A stretch of DNA of 64,000 bases from contig NZ_QFRX01000001.1 in NCBI RefSeq assembly GCF_003143935.1, positions 5,835,816 to 5,899,815 of the forward strand. The letters run 5' to 3'. Below are positions 40,776 through 49,313 of this stretch, in pieces. The translations under genes were made by a program, and so were the position numbers. A model generated the notes under the pieces. That model was not told the origin of the DNA. It was given only the letters and a program-made list of their open reading frames with translations, and made no database searches. Positions within the stretch are counted from its first letter, which is position 1, and each line of letters begins with the position of its first letter. Origin of the DNA: Streptomyces sp. Act143 (lineage in GTDB: Bacteria > Actinomycetota > Actinomycetes > Streptomycetales > Streptomycetaceae).

Positions 40776-41669
40776 ATGCGTGCTGCGGTCGTGAACGCGT
40801 TCGGTGGGGTCGAGGTCGTCGAGGTCGTGGAGACCGAGGTGCCCGAGCCGGGCGCGCGCGAGGTGCGGATCAAGGTGGCGGCGGCCACGGTGAACCCCGT
40901 CGACGCCGGGGTGCGGCAGGGCTTCTTCGGGGGCGCGGGCAAGCAGATCGGGCTGGGCTGGGACGTCGCCGGGACGGTGGACGCGGTGGGCGTCGCGAGC
41001 GCCTGGAGTGTGGGGGACCAGGTCGTCGCCCTCGACTACGGGATGGTGAAGCCGCTGGGCACCCACGCCGAGTACGTCGTCGTGCCCACGGACGCGGTGG
41101 CGCTGGCGCCCCGGACGGTGGGGGCGGTGGAGGCGGCGACGCTGCCGCTGAACGGGCTGACGGCCGCGCAGGCGCTGGATCTGCTGGGGCTGTCGGCGGG
41201 GCAGTCGCTGCTGGTGACCGGGGCCGCGGGGGCCGTTGGCGGCTTCGCGGTGCAGCTCGCCGCGGAGCGGGGGGTCGTGGTGACCGGGCTGGCCCGGGCG
41301 GCGGACGAGGAGTTGGTGCGTTCGCTCGGGGCGTCGGATTTCGTCGTCGAGGGGCGGGCCGGCGCGTTTGACGCGGTGCTGGATGCGGCGGTGCTGGGGG
41401 CGGGGGCCCTGGAGTGGGTGCGGGACGGGGGCACCTACGTGGGAGTCATTCCGCAGGCTGCTCCCGAGGGGGTACGGGGGGTGCGGGCCACGGCCGTCGA
41501 GGTCAGCGCCGATGGCGGACGGCTCGCGGAGCTGGCCGGTCTGGTGGATTCCGGGGTGCTGAGCCTGAGGGTGGCCGAGACCTTCTCCCTGGAGGACGCG
41601 GGAAAGGCGCATGCGGTGCTGGCCGGGGGCGGGGTCCGGGGACGGGTCGTGCTGGTGCCGGGTGCCTAG
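40776..41669 (+). CDS. NADP-dependent quinone oxidoreductase-like medium-chain reductase
   Basis: A 297-residue zinc-independent medium-chain dehydrogenase/reductase. The catalytic domain begins RAAVVNAFGGVEVVEVVE, and TVNPVDAGVRQGFF is the family signature; the cofactor loop is VTGAAGAVGGFAVQLAAERG and LARAADEELVRSLGA gives NADPH preference. No zinc ligands are present. QorA-like proteins reduce quinones or alkenals. It is divergent from the HxlR gene and probably under its control. ATG 40776 follows GGGAG; a TTG nine bases upstream is less likely. Confidence 0.87.
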   Translation: MRAAVVNAFGGVEVVEVVETEVPEPGAREVRIKVAAATVNPVDAGVRQGFFGGAGKQIGLGWDVAGTVDAVGVASAWSVGDQVVALDYGMVKPLGTHAEYVVVPTDAVALAPRTVGAVEAATLPLNGLTAAQALDLLGLSAGQSLLVTGAAGAVGGFAVQLAAERGVVVTGLARAADEELVRSLGASDFVVEGRAGAFDAVLDAAVLGAGALEWVRDGGTYVGVIPQAAPEGVRGVRATAVEVSADGGRLAELAGLVDSGVLSLRVAETFSLEDAGKAHAVLAGGGVRGRVVLVPGA

Positions 41670-41716
41670 GAGCTCGGGGGCCCGGTTGATCGGCGGGTGC
41701 GGGTTGACTGTGGCTT

Positions 41717-41740
41717 GTCGCGCAGTTCCCCGCGCCCCTT
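41717..41740 (+). repeat. dispersed 23-24 base repeat, copy 2
   Basis: GTCGCGCAGTTCCCCGCG followed by CCCCTT, identical over 23 bases to 29709-29731. It lies between the converging oxidoreductase and DHA2 transporter genes, whereas copy 1 is in a divergent region. Confidence 0.85.
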
Positions 41741-41748
41741 CGGCGGCG

Positions 41749-43155
41749 TCAGTGATGCTGTTCCTTTTGCGGGCCGGCCGGCAGCAGGGCCGTCAAGGGC
41801 AGGCATGTCGTCACCGCCGCCGCCACCACCAGCAAGCTCATCGTGCCGTTCGTGTGGAAGTACACCGTCGTCACCGCCGCCGCCCCCGTCGCGTTGGCCA
41901 GTTGCTGGACCGCGTTCAGGGAGCCGCTCGCGCTGCCGGCCTCGGTGGGGGCGATGTCGCCGATCGTGAGGTCGTAGATCGTGCCGAAGCAGGTGCCCAT
42001 GCCGATGCCGAGGATCACGAGGGGCGGGGTCAGGGCCCAACTGGTGGTGTGCGCGCCTGAGTGGTGGACGACGAGGGTCAGCCAGACGCAGCCCGCCAGG
42101 AGGATCAGCAGCCCCGTCACGGCGAGGCGGCGGCCGTAGGTGTGGATCAGGCCGTGGCAGGCGATCGAGGCGATGACGATGCCGAGGGTCAGGGGGATCA
42201 GGCCCAGCGCGGTGCCGGCGGGGGTGCGGCCCAGGCTCTGCTGGAGGAAGAGGGAGATGACGTAGAGGAGGCCGGCCGTCGCGGCGAAGGCGACCACGCC
42301 GAGGGTGAGGCCCGCCGCGAAGCCGCGGTTGCGCAGGAGCGAGGGCTCGATGAGCGGGTGGGCGGCGGTGCGCTGGCGGTGGCAGAAGGCGGCGAACGCC
42401 GCGAGGCCGAGGAGCAGCAGGGCCAGGGGGCGGGTGGTCCAGCCCTGTGCCGAGCCGTCGATCAGGCCGCCCAGTACGCCGAGCATCGCGCCCGCCAGGA
42501 GGGCGGAGCCGGGGCCGTCGACGGAGACGGAACGGTCGCCGGTGTCGCGGGGGAGCAGGCGGGTGGCGGCGAACAGGGCGGCGCCGCCCAGGAGCAGGTT
42601 GATCAGGAACATGGGGCGCCAGCCGAGGCCCGCGAGGTCGGCGTCGACCAGGAAGCCGGCCAGGACCGGGCCGCCGACGGCGGAGAGCCCCATCGCCGGG
42701 CCGAACAGGGCGAAGGCCTTGCCGATCTGGTCGCGGGGCCAGGTGGCGCCGAGGATGCCGAAGCCCTGCGGGATGACCAGGGCTCCGAAGGCGCCCTGGA
42801 GCAGGCGGGCGGCGACGAGGGCCGCCGGGGTGGGGGCGAGGCCGCAGGCCAGGGAGGCGGCGACGAAACCGGCGAGGCCGGCCAGGAACAGCCTGCGGCG
42901 GCCGTATCGGTCGCCGAGCCGCCCGCCGGGGACGAGGAGCACGCCGAGGGCGAGGGCGTAGGCGGCGCCGAGCCACTGGACGAGGCCGGGGCCGCCGCCG
43001 AGGTCGGCGGTGATGGTCGGGGCGGCGATGTTGGTGATCGTCGCGTCGAGGAGGTCGAGGACGTCGGCGGCCAGGATCACGGCCAGGATCGCCCAGCGGG
43101 TGCGGGCGGGGAGAACGCCTCCCGATCTATTTTCGTGATGCAGTATCTGTGTCAC
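41749..43155 (-). CDS. DHA2-family (EmrB/QacA-like) drug:proton antiporter
   Basis: A 468-residue, 14-helix major facilitator. VLDLLDATITNIAAPTITADL in helix 1, GGRLGDRYGRRRLFLAGL in loop 2-3 and ARLLQGAFGALVIPQGFGIL (motif C) mark the DHA2 family, which exports cationic drugs or metabolites. The C-terminus AGPQKEQHH is hydrophilic. The start GTG 43155 has no ribosome-binding site and lies in a dyad (43144-43162), so the transcript may be leaderless and repressed by an unidentified regulator. No TetR or MarR gene is directly adjacent. Confidence 0.87.
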   Translation of the reverse strand: MTQILHHENRSGGVLPARTRWAILAVILAADVLDLLDATITNIAAPTITADLGGGPGLVQWLGAAYALALGVLLVPGGRLGDRYGRRRLFLAGLAGFVAASLACGLAPTPAALVAARLLQGAFGALVIPQGFGILGATWPRDQIGKAFALFGPAMGLSAVGGPVLAGFLVDADLAGLGWRPMFLINLLLGGAALFAATRLLPRDTGDRSVSVDGPGSALLAGAMLGVLGGLIDGSAQGWTTRPLALLLLGLAAFAAFCHRQRTAAHPLIEPSLLRNRGFAAGLTLGVVAFAATAGLLYVISLFLQQSLGRTPAGTALGLIPLTLGIVIASIACHGLIHTYGRRLAVTGLLILLAGCVWLTLVVHHSGAHTTSWALTPPLVILGIGMGTCFGTIYDLTIGDIAPTEAGSASGSLNAVQQLANATGAAAVTTVYFHTNGTMSLLVVAAAVTTCLPLTALLPAGPQKEQHH

Positions 43156-43162
43156 GCAGATA
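43144..43162. promoter_or_regulatory. dyad over the start of the DHA2 transporter
   Basis: TATCTG (43144-43149) and CAGATA (43157-43162) are perfect inverse complements seven bases apart, and the GTG start codon lies between them. A protein bound here would block initiation of transcription or translation. Confidence 0.45.
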
Positions 43163-43205
43163 AATATGGGAGACGGCCCGCCGGGGTGTCAACCGGGATT
43201 CGTGT

Positions 43206-43231
43206 GGAATAACGGGGGCGCCGTGGCCGTT
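43206..43231 (+). promoter_or_regulatory. SigR-type promoter of the LLM/FMN reductase operon
   Basis: GGAAT (43206-43210), exactly 18 bases, GTT (43229-43231). This is the full SigR (thiol-oxidative stress) consensus. Transcription would start near 43238, leaving about 38 bases before the ATG at 43276. A dyad GTTGA, ACGG, TCAAC (43242-43255) lies at the predicted start of the mRNA. Confidence 0.6.
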
Positions 43232-43275
43232 CGACGGTATGGTTGAACGGTCAACAACTTGGAGGGTGATCGGCC

Positions 43276-44364
43276 ATGCAGTTCGGGATCTTCAGCGTCG
43301 GCGACGTCACGCCGGACCCCACGACGGGCCGGACACCGACCGAGCGCGAGCGCATCAAGGCCATGGTCGCCATCGCGCTGAAGGCCGAGGAGGTCGGCTT
43401 GGACGTCTTCGCGACCGGCGAGCACCACAACCCGCCGTTCGTGCCGTCCTCGCCGACCACCATGCTCGGCTACATCGCGGCACAGACCGAGCGGCTCGTG
43501 CTGTCCACCTCCACGACCCTCATCACCACCAACGACCCCGTGAAGATCGCCGAGGACTTCGCGATGCTCCAGCACCTGGCCGACGGGCGCGTCGACCTGA
43601 TGATGGGGCGCGGGAACACCGGGCCGGTCTACCCCTGGTTCGGGCAGGACATCCGGCAGGGCATCAACCTCGCCATCGAGAACTACGCGCTGCTGCGCCG
43701 GCTGTGGCGCGAGGACGTCGTCGACTGGGAGGGCAAGTTCCGCACCCCGCTCCAGGGCTTCACCTCCACCCCGCGACCGCTGGACGGGGTGCCGCCCTTC
43801 GTGTGGCACGGGTCCATTCGCTCGCCCGAGATCGCCGAGCAGGCCGCCTACTACGGCGACGGCTTCTTCCACAACAACATCTTCTGGCCGGCCGACCACA
43901 CCAAGCGGATGGTCGAGCTGTACCGGACGCGGTACGCGCACTACGGGCACGGGACCGCCGAACAGGCCGTCGTCGGGCTCGGTGGCCAGGTCTTCATGCG
44001 GGCCAGGTCCCAGGACGCCGTGCGGGAGTTCCGGCCGTACTTCGACAACGCGCCGGTGTACGGGCACGGGCCCTCGCTGGAGGACTTCACCGAGCAGACC
44101 CCGCTGACCGTGGGCTCCCCGCAGCAGGTCATCGAGAAGACGCTGAGCTTCCGCGAGTACGCCGGTGACTACCAGCGCCAGCTGTTCCTGCTGGACCACG
44201 CGGGGCTGCCGCTGAAGACCGTCCTCGAGCAGCTCGACATCCTCGGCGAGGAGGTCGTTCCGGTGCTGCGCGAGGAGTTCGCGAAGGGGCGGCCGGATGA
44301 TGTGCCGGAGGCGCCCACGCACGCGTCGCTGCTGGCCGGGGTGAAGAAGGAGACTGTGTCATGA
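43276..44364 (+). CDS. LLM-class flavin-dependent monooxygenase
   Basis: A 362-residue luciferase-like monooxygenase with a TIM barrel. FGIFSVGDVT starts strand 1; VFATGEHHNPPF, STSTTLITTNDPVKIAEDFAML and LMMGRGNTGPVYPWFG are LLM landmarks, and HGSIRSPEIAEQAAYYGDGFF closes the flavin pocket. It uses FMNH2, not F420 as far as motifs tell, fitting the FMN reductase encoded directly after it with ATGA overlap. A substrate is not inferred. ATG 43276 follows GGAGGG, and a SigR-type promoter lies upstream. Confidence 0.9.
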   Translation: MQFGIFSVGDVTPDPTTGRTPTERERIKAMVAIALKAEEVGLDVFATGEHHNPPFVPSSPTTMLGYIAAQTERLVLSTSTTLITTNDPVKIAEDFAMLQHLADGRVDLMMGRGNTGPVYPWFGQDIRQGINLAIENYALLRRLWREDVVDWEGKFRTPLQGFTSTPRPLDGVPPFVWHGSIRSPEIAEQAAYYGDGFFHNNIFWPADHTKRMVELYRTRYAHYGHGTAEQAVVGLGGQVFMRARSQDAVREFRPYFDNAPVYGHGPSLEDFTEQTPLTVGSPQQVIEKTLSFREYAGDYQRQLFLLDHAGLPLKTVLEQLDILGEEVVPVLREEFAKGRPDDVPEAPTHASLLAGVKKETVS

Positions 44365-45029
44365 AGCTTGTCGTCGTCTCGGCGGGACTGAGCGTGCCCT
44401 CCTCGACACGGCTGCTCGCCGACCGGCTGGCCGCGGCCGTGGGGCGGCGGACACCCGTGGAGGTGCGGGTCGTCGAGCTGCGTGAACTCGCCGTGGAGAT
44501 CGCGCACTTCTTCACCAACGGGTTTCCCGGCAAGGCGCTCGCCACCGCGCAGGAGGCGGTGGCGGGGGCCGACGGGCTGATCGTCGTCACGCCGGTGTTC
44601 TCGGCGTCGTACAGCGGGCTGTTCAAGTCGTTCTTCGACGTCCTCGACAAGGACGCGCTGGCGGGGAAGCCGGTGCTGGTCGCCGCGACCGGGGGCAGCG
44701 CGCGGCACTCGCTGGTGCTGGAGCACGCACTGCGGCCGCTGTTCGCCTACCTGCGGGCCGTCGTCGTGCCGACCGCCGTCTACGCCGCCTCGGAGGACTG
44801 GGGCGCGGAGGGGCTGGAGAGCCGGATCGAGCGGGCCGCGGGGGAGCTGGCGGGGCTGATGGCCGGACTGTCCGGCACCAGGGTCGGCACCGGCACCGGG
44901 GCCGCGGTGGCCGGCACGGCCGAGAAGGACAGGGCGGCCGGGGCGGCCGGGGAGACGGCGCGGGGCGGGGCGGACATCGAGGTCGTGCCCTTCGCCGAGC
45001 AGCTGGCCGCGCTGTCGCCGCGGCGGTGA
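44361..45029 (+). CDS. NADPH-dependent FMN reductase, CE1759 type
   Basis: A 222-residue flavodoxin-fold reductase. VVSAGLSVPSSTRLLADRLA begins the FMN-binding loop (SxPSST), IVVTPVFSASYSGLFKSFFD is the core motif, and ATGGSARHSLVLEHALRPLF follows; all are typical of the CE1759/MsuE-like group. It would supply FMNH2 to the monooxygenase encoded upstream, with which it overlaps by four bases. The last 45 residues after about 175 form an Ala/Gly-rich extension and a short helix. Confidence 0.9.
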   Translation: MKLVVVSAGLSVPSSTRLLADRLAAAVGRRTPVEVRVVELRELAVEIAHFFTNGFPGKALATAQEAVAGADGLIVVTPVFSASYSGLFKSFFDVLDKDALAGKPVLVAATGGSARHSLVLEHALRPLFAYLRAVVVPTAVYAASEDWGAEGLESRIERAAGELAGLMAGLSGTRVGTGTGAAVAGTAEKDRAAGAAGETARGGADIEVVPFAEQLAALSPRR

Positions 45030-45156
45030 GCGGGCGGCGGGGGCGCGGCGGGGGTCCGGGCGCGGTTGCGTCTGTCACGGTGAGAGGCCGGTAAAAAGGC
45101 TGATCGTCGGGTCGCTCACCCGGCTGAAGCGGCGGATGCCTTGGCAGTATGGAGGC

Positions 45157-45930
45157 GTGCCTCAGACCGTGCTGCTCGCCGAAGACGACCGCGCCATCCG
45201 TCATGCGCTGGAGCGCGCCCTGACCCTGGAGGGCTACCGGGTCACCGCGGTCGCCGACGGGGTCGAGGCGCTCGCGCAGGCCCACCGCACCCCGCCGGAC
45301 GTGCTGGTCCTCGACGTGATGATGCCCGGGATCGACGGGCTCCAGGTGTGCCGGGTGCTGCGGGCCGAGGGCGACCGGACGCCGATCCTGATGCTGACGG
45401 CGCTCGTGGAGACCCAGGACCGGATCGCCGGGCTGGACGCGGGCGCCGACGACTATGTGCTCAAGCCCTTCGACGTGGAGGAGGTCTTCGCGCGGCTGCG
45501 GGCGCTGCTGCGGCGGACCGGGGGCGCGGGACCGGGCACCGGCGGAGCCGCCGCCGCGCCGGGTGCCGGCGGCGCCGCGAACGGGACTGCGGAGGCCGCC
45601 GCCGACGTGGCGCAGAAGGTCGCGGCGGAGCGGTACCTGGAGGCCGCCGGGCTGCGCATGGACCCGCAGGCGCGGCGGGCCTGGCGCAACGGGCGGGAGC
45701 TGGAGCTGACCCGTACCGAGTTCGAGCTGCTGGAGCTGCTGGTCCGCAACGCCGGGATCGTGCTCGACCACTCGACCATCTACGACCGGATCTGGGGCTA
45801 CGACTTCGGGCCGGGCTCGAAGAACCTCGCCGTCTACGTCGGCTATCTGCGCCGCAAGCTCGACGAGCCGGGGGCACCGCAGCTGATCCACACCGTGCGC
45901 GGCGTGGGGTACGTGCTGCGGGAGGACTGA
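45157..45930 (+). CDS. OmpR-family response regulator
   Basis: A 257-residue response regulator. The receiver has VLLAEDDRAIRHALERAL (acidic pair), the phosphorylated D53 in VLVLDVMMPGIDG, and K in DDYVLKPFDVEE. An Ala/Gly-rich insertion (about residues 127-155) separates it from a winged helix (LELTRTEFELLELLVRNAG, KNLAVYVGYLRRKLDE). GTG 45157 is the family-type start (PQTVLLAEDD), but GGAGG is only one base upstream; in-frame ATG 45136 is the alternative. The sensor kinase begins one base after its stop, so they are an operon. Confidence 0.88.
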   Translation: MPQTVLLAEDDRAIRHALERALTLEGYRVTAVADGVEALAQAHRTPPDVLVLDVMMPGIDGLQVCRVLRAEGDRTPILMLTALVETQDRIAGLDAGADDYVLKPFDVEEVFARLRALLRRTGGAGPGTGGAAAAPGAGGAANGTAEAAADVAQKVAAERYLEAAGLRMDPQARRAWRNGRELELTRTEFELLELLVRNAGIVLDHSTIYDRIWGYDFGPGSKNLAVYVGYLRRKLDEPGAPQLIHTVRGVGYVLRED

Positions 45931-47346
45931 GTGGGGCGCCTCGCGCGGCTGCTGCGTCGGCGGCGGCCCGGGCTGGTGTCCCTGGGAACCACGTTCGCGG
46001 TCTCCTTCGCGGCGGTCACCGCCGCCGTCACCGTCCTCGTCGGCATCCTGTCGTACAGCGCGGCGGCCCGGCTGGTGCGGGTGGACCAGCAGTCCGTGTT
46101 CGACGAGGTCGTGCAGGACCTGCGGGACGAGGTGCGGCAGCACCGGATGGCGCCGGAGGACTTCTCCTCGTCGGCGCCCGGACACGATCTGGTGCGGCCT
46201 GCCCGTACGGATGTGCAGGTGCTGGGGGCCGACGGGTCCGTCGTCGATCCCGGCAGTCCCGGGCTGCCCGTGACCGGCGGCGACCGGGAGATCGCCGGGG
46301 CCGGGGCGGCCGGGGAGCTGACCCAGCACAAGGACGTCGACGTCGGCAGCGACGTGTACCGCGTGGCCACCGTGTCGCTCGGGGGCGGGCGGGGGGCCGT
46401 GCAGGTCGCCCAGGAGTTCAGCGACACCGAGGATCTGCTGCAGGCGCTTCAGCAGCGGACGCTCATCCTCATGGCGGCCGTGGTGGTCGGGGCCGGGCTG
46501 TTCGGGTGGTGGCTCGCCCGGCGGATCACCCGGCGGCTGGTCGTGCTGACCTCCGCCGCCGAGGACGTCGCCCGTACCCGGCGGCTCGGGGTGCAGGTGC
46601 CGGTCACCGGATACGACGAGGTGGGGCGGCTCGGGCGGGCCTTCGACCGGATGCTCGGGCGGCTCGCGCAGTCGGAGGAGGACCAGCGGCGGCTGGTGCA
46701 GGACGCCGGGCACGAGCTGCGGACGCCGCTGACCTCGCTGCGGACCAACATCTCGCTGCTGCGGCGGATCGACGAGCTGCCTCCGGAGACGCGGGAGGAA
46801 CTGGTCGCGGACCTCGGGCAGGAGGCGCGTGAACTCACCGATCTGGTGAACGAGCTGGTCGAGCTCGCGGCCGGGCAGTCCGACACCGAGCCGCCGCAGC
46901 GGGTCGACCTCGCCGACATCGCGGAGGACGTGGCGGGGGTGGCCCGGCGGCGCACCGGGCGGGAGATCCTGGTGCGGGCGAGCGGGGACACCTCGACGGA
47001 CGGGCGGCCGGGGATGCTGACCCGGGCGGTGTCCAACCTCGTGGAGAACGCGGTGAAGTTCGACCGGGAGGGGCGGGCGCCGGTCGAGATCCGGGTGTCC
47101 GGGCCGGCCCGCGCGGGCGTGGTGCGGGTGGAGGTCCTCGACCGGGGGGCCGGGATCGGGGACGAGGATCTGATGCGGGTCTTCGACCGGTTCTACCGGG
47201 CCGCGGACGCACGGTCGCTGCCCGGGTCGGGGCTCGGGCTGTCGATCGTGCGGGAGGTGGCGCTGGCGCACGGCGGGGCACCGTTCGCCGTGCGGCGGGA
47301 CGGGGGCGGGATGGCGATCGGGTTCACCGTGGGGGGCGGGGCCTGA
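45931..47346 (+). CDS. sensor histidine kinase with HAMP domain
   Basis: A 471-residue membrane kinase. Helix 1 (LGTTFAVSFAAVTAAVTVLVG) and helix 2 (LILMAAVVVGAGLFGWWLA) flank an extracytoplasmic sensor of about 140 residues; a HAMP linker (RRITRRLVVLTSAAEDV) follows. The H-box is QDAGHELRTPLTSLRTNI (H about 260), then N-box NLVENAVKF, G1 DRGAGIGDEDL, and G2 GSGLGLSIVREVA. GTG 45931 directly follows the regulator's stop. The signal is unknown. Homologous pairs respond to envelope stress, but this one lacks a recognisable ligand domain. Confidence 0.9.
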   Translation: MGRLARLLRRRRPGLVSLGTTFAVSFAAVTAAVTVLVGILSYSAAARLVRVDQQSVFDEVVQDLRDEVRQHRMAPEDFSSSAPGHDLVRPARTDVQVLGADGSVVDPGSPGLPVTGGDREIAGAGAAGELTQHKDVDVGSDVYRVATVSLGGGRGAVQVAQEFSDTEDLLQALQQRTLILMAAVVVGAGLFGWWLARRITRRLVVLTSAAEDVARTRRLGVQVPVTGYDEVGRLGRAFDRMLGRLAQSEEDQRRLVQDAGHELRTPLTSLRTNISLLRRIDELPPETREELVADLGQEARELTDLVNELVELAAGQSDTEPPQRVDLADIAEDVAGVARRRTGREILVRASGDTSTDGRPGMLTRAVSNLVENAVKFDREGRAPVEIRVSGPARAGVVRVEVLDRGAGIGDEDLMRVFDRFYRAADARSLPGSGLGLSIVREVALAHGGAPFAVRRDGGGMAIGFTVGGGA

Positions 47347-47575
47347 ACGGGCCTGCGGCGGCTTTCCCTCGCGCGCAGCATGGAGGGCGTCGGTGCGGGC
47401 GGTGGTGGCGGTGGCGGTGGCGCCGGCGGTGCCGCGGACCGACGGTACGAAGTGAACGAGTCGAACGAGTCGAACTCGCCGAACGCGCCAACGCGCCGAA
47501 TGAGTACCCGTACCCAGACCGGAGCGAGTGATCGCGCCCATCCGGCGCGCCCCCGCGGCGGCCTAGCGTTCCGGC
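47347..47575. other. 229-bp interval with degenerate tandem repeats
   Basis: A GGTGGCGGTGGCGGTGGC run at about 47398-47424 is followed by degenerate 9-base repeats related to GAACGAGTC (about 47454-47500). No terminator or confident promoter was found. Confidence 0.5.
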
Positions 47576-48232
47576 ATGGCCTCGAACGACTCCTCCTCCC
47601 GCCCCTCCGCCGCCGGCGCGCTCGGCTGCGGCTGTGTCGCGCTGGTCGCCCTGCTCGGTGTCGTCGTCGTGCTGTTCGTCGGGCTCGCCTGGGGCTCGGC
47701 GGGGTCGCCCGACTATCCCCGCGTCGCGCCCGAGGAGATGGCCGATCGGGCCTTCGAACGGTCCCAGGAGGCGTACGGCGTCCTGGGGTTCACCCGGACC
47801 GTGCCGCCGGGCGTCGAGAAGGTCGGGGTCAGCACCGAGAACACCTTCGACTCCGGCTTCTGCTACGACGGGGGCCTGCTGGGCCTGGACGACAAGACCG
47901 TCGACGGCGCCTACACGATGAGCCACGACTGGGCCCTGGACCGGGTGCCGGCGAGCCAGGCCGTGCCCGGGCTGCGGCGGCTGCACGAGCGGCTGAAGGA
48001 CGACGGCTGGGAGATCACGTCCTACCGGGAGGGCACGGACGGGCAGGACTGGAGCCTGTTCGTGCAGCGGGACGGCGGCGACGAGCGGATGTCCTTCACG
48101 TGGTTCCCGGACCGCGGGTACTTCATCGGCGGTGCCAGCGTCCCCTGCGCGTACGACCCCGCCTGGGCGGAGGGGGACGTCGGGCCCGCGGGGGACGACG
48201 TGCGGCCGCCGGTGTTCGGGCCGGCGTCCTAG
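47576..48232 (+). CDS. single-pass membrane protein, unknown function
   Basis: A 218-residue protein with an N-terminal anchor (LGCGCVALVALLGVVVVLFVG) and an outside domain: FERSQEAYGVLGFTRTVPPG, FCYDGGLLGLDDKTVDGAYTMSHDWALD, and a final FTWFPDRGYFIGGASVPCAY with cysteines in CYD and PCAY. I know similar Streptomyces proteins only as hypothetical. Length and fold resemble extracytoplasmic lipoprotein-like proteins without a lipobox. ATG 47576 starts in a short leader after repeats. It reads away from the two-component system. Confidence 0.7.
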   Translation: MASNDSSSRPSAAGALGCGCVALVALLGVVVVLFVGLAWGSAGSPDYPRVAPEEMADRAFERSQEAYGVLGFTRTVPPGVEKVGVSTENTFDSGFCYDGGLLGLDDKTVDGAYTMSHDWALDRVPASQAVPGLRRLHERLKDDGWEITSYREGTDGQDWSLFVQRDGGDERMSFTWFPDRGYFIGGASVPCAYDPAWAEGDVGPAGDDVRPPVFGPAS

Positions 48233-48308
48233 GGCCTGTCATCAAATTCCCGCCTGCCCGGCGACGCCTGGCACGCGCGCTCGCCTAGCGTCCGTCCCGG
48301 GCGCGCCG

Positions 48309-49313
48309 TCACGCGGCGCGCAGTGCCGTCGCCCCCTGCCGCCAGGCTCCCAGCAGCCTGGCGGCCAGGCGGTCCTCCAGATGCGTGGTCGCGCGGACGC
48401 CGAAGACCACGTCCGCGTCCAGGTCCGGCTCGCTCGCCAGCAGACCGTCGACGACGTCCTGCCGTACGACCTGCTCGTGCACGGCGTCGGCCTCGACGTG
48501 CTCGGTGTAGAACCGTACGGCCGCCGGCCCCGCCCCCGCCCGGCGCAGCGCCTCGGCGAGACGGCGGGAGCCGGGGGAGGAGGTCACCTCCACGGCGGCG
48601 AAGTGACCGACCAGCGCGCCGCGCAGCGCCCGGTGCAGGCCGAACAGGGACATCAGGTTGACGGTGGCGAGCGCCTCGGCGGGGGCCGCGTCGACGTAGT
48701 GGCCGTACGCCGTCTCCAGGTTCAGGTCCGCCATCAGGGCGGCGAACAGTTCCGCGTGGATCTCGTCCGGGCGGCCCGCGCCGAACTCGTCGAACTCCAC
48801 CGCCACCATCCCCGCCTTGGCCCGCCCGTACAGCCGGGGGAGGACCCAGGCGTGCGGGTCGGCCTCCTTGAGGTGGTAGAGCGAGCGCAGGGCCGCGTAC
48901 TCCCGCAGGTGGTCGAGGGTGCCCTCGTCGCGCAGGAAGTACGACACGCTCGTGCCGTCGGGATCGCCGGTCGGTTCGACCTGGAGCTCGTCGAGGGCGT
49001 CGGCGGCGGTGGTGTCGGTGGCCGGTACGTCCTCGCGCAGGGCGGTGCGGAAGCGGTCCTCCAGGGCGGCGCGGAAGGCGAGCAGGCCGCTGTCCCACTC
49101 CAGGGTGTCGGGGACGTCCCGGAAGCCGCGGTAGTGCAGCTCGTAGAGGGTGTAGAGGGCGAGCTGGAGGTCGTCGTCGTAGGGGTCGCAGGCGGCGGAG
49201 TCCGGCATGGCCGCCGGGGCCGGCGCGCCCAGGAGGGCGGCTCGCACCGCGGCGGACAGCGGGCCCCGGGGGGCGGGGAGCGGCGGGGGCCGGTGCCGGG
49301 AGTCGCCGGTCAT
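48309..49313 (-). CDS. haem-oxygenase-like iron-containing redox enzyme
   Basis: A 334-residue alpha-helical protein of the haem-oxygenase-like diiron family (Haem_oxygenas_2). Glu/His-rich helices that should hold the metals are in LYTLYELHYRGFRD, VEFDEFGAGRPDEIHAELFAAL and FYTEHVEADAVHEQVV. Members oxidise small molecules; the substrate here is unknown. ATG 49313 overlaps the stop of the CDGSH gene as ATGA, so the two are coupled and the iron-sulfur protein may be its electron donor. The first 40 residues are Pro/Arg-rich. Confidence 0.82.
   Translation of the reverse strand: MTGDSRHRPPPLPAPRGPLSAAVRAALLGAPAPAAMPDSAACDPYDDDLQLALYTLYELHYRGFRDVPDTLEWDSGLLAFRAALEDRFRTALREDVPATDTTAADALDELQVEPTGDPDGTSVSYFLRDEGTLDHLREYAALRSLYHLKEADPHAWVLPRLYGRAKAGMVAVEFDEFGAGRPDEIHAELFAALMADLNLETAYGHYVDAAPAEALATVNLMSLFGLHRALRGALVGHFAAVEVTSSPGSRRLAEALRRAGAGPAAVRFYTEHVEADAVHEQVVRQDVVDGLLASEPDLDADVVFGVRATTHLEDRLAARLLGAWRQGATALRAA

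Noticed and set aside
47398..47500. Possible CRISPR-like or small repeat array
   Set aside because: Units are 9 bases, degenerate and without spacers; it is simple-sequence repetition.
48238..48275. A sequence starting GGGCCTGTCATCAAATTCCC that might be an insertion-sequence end
   Set aside because: It felt familiar as a dispersed motif, but there is no partner inverted repeat, target duplication or transposase here.
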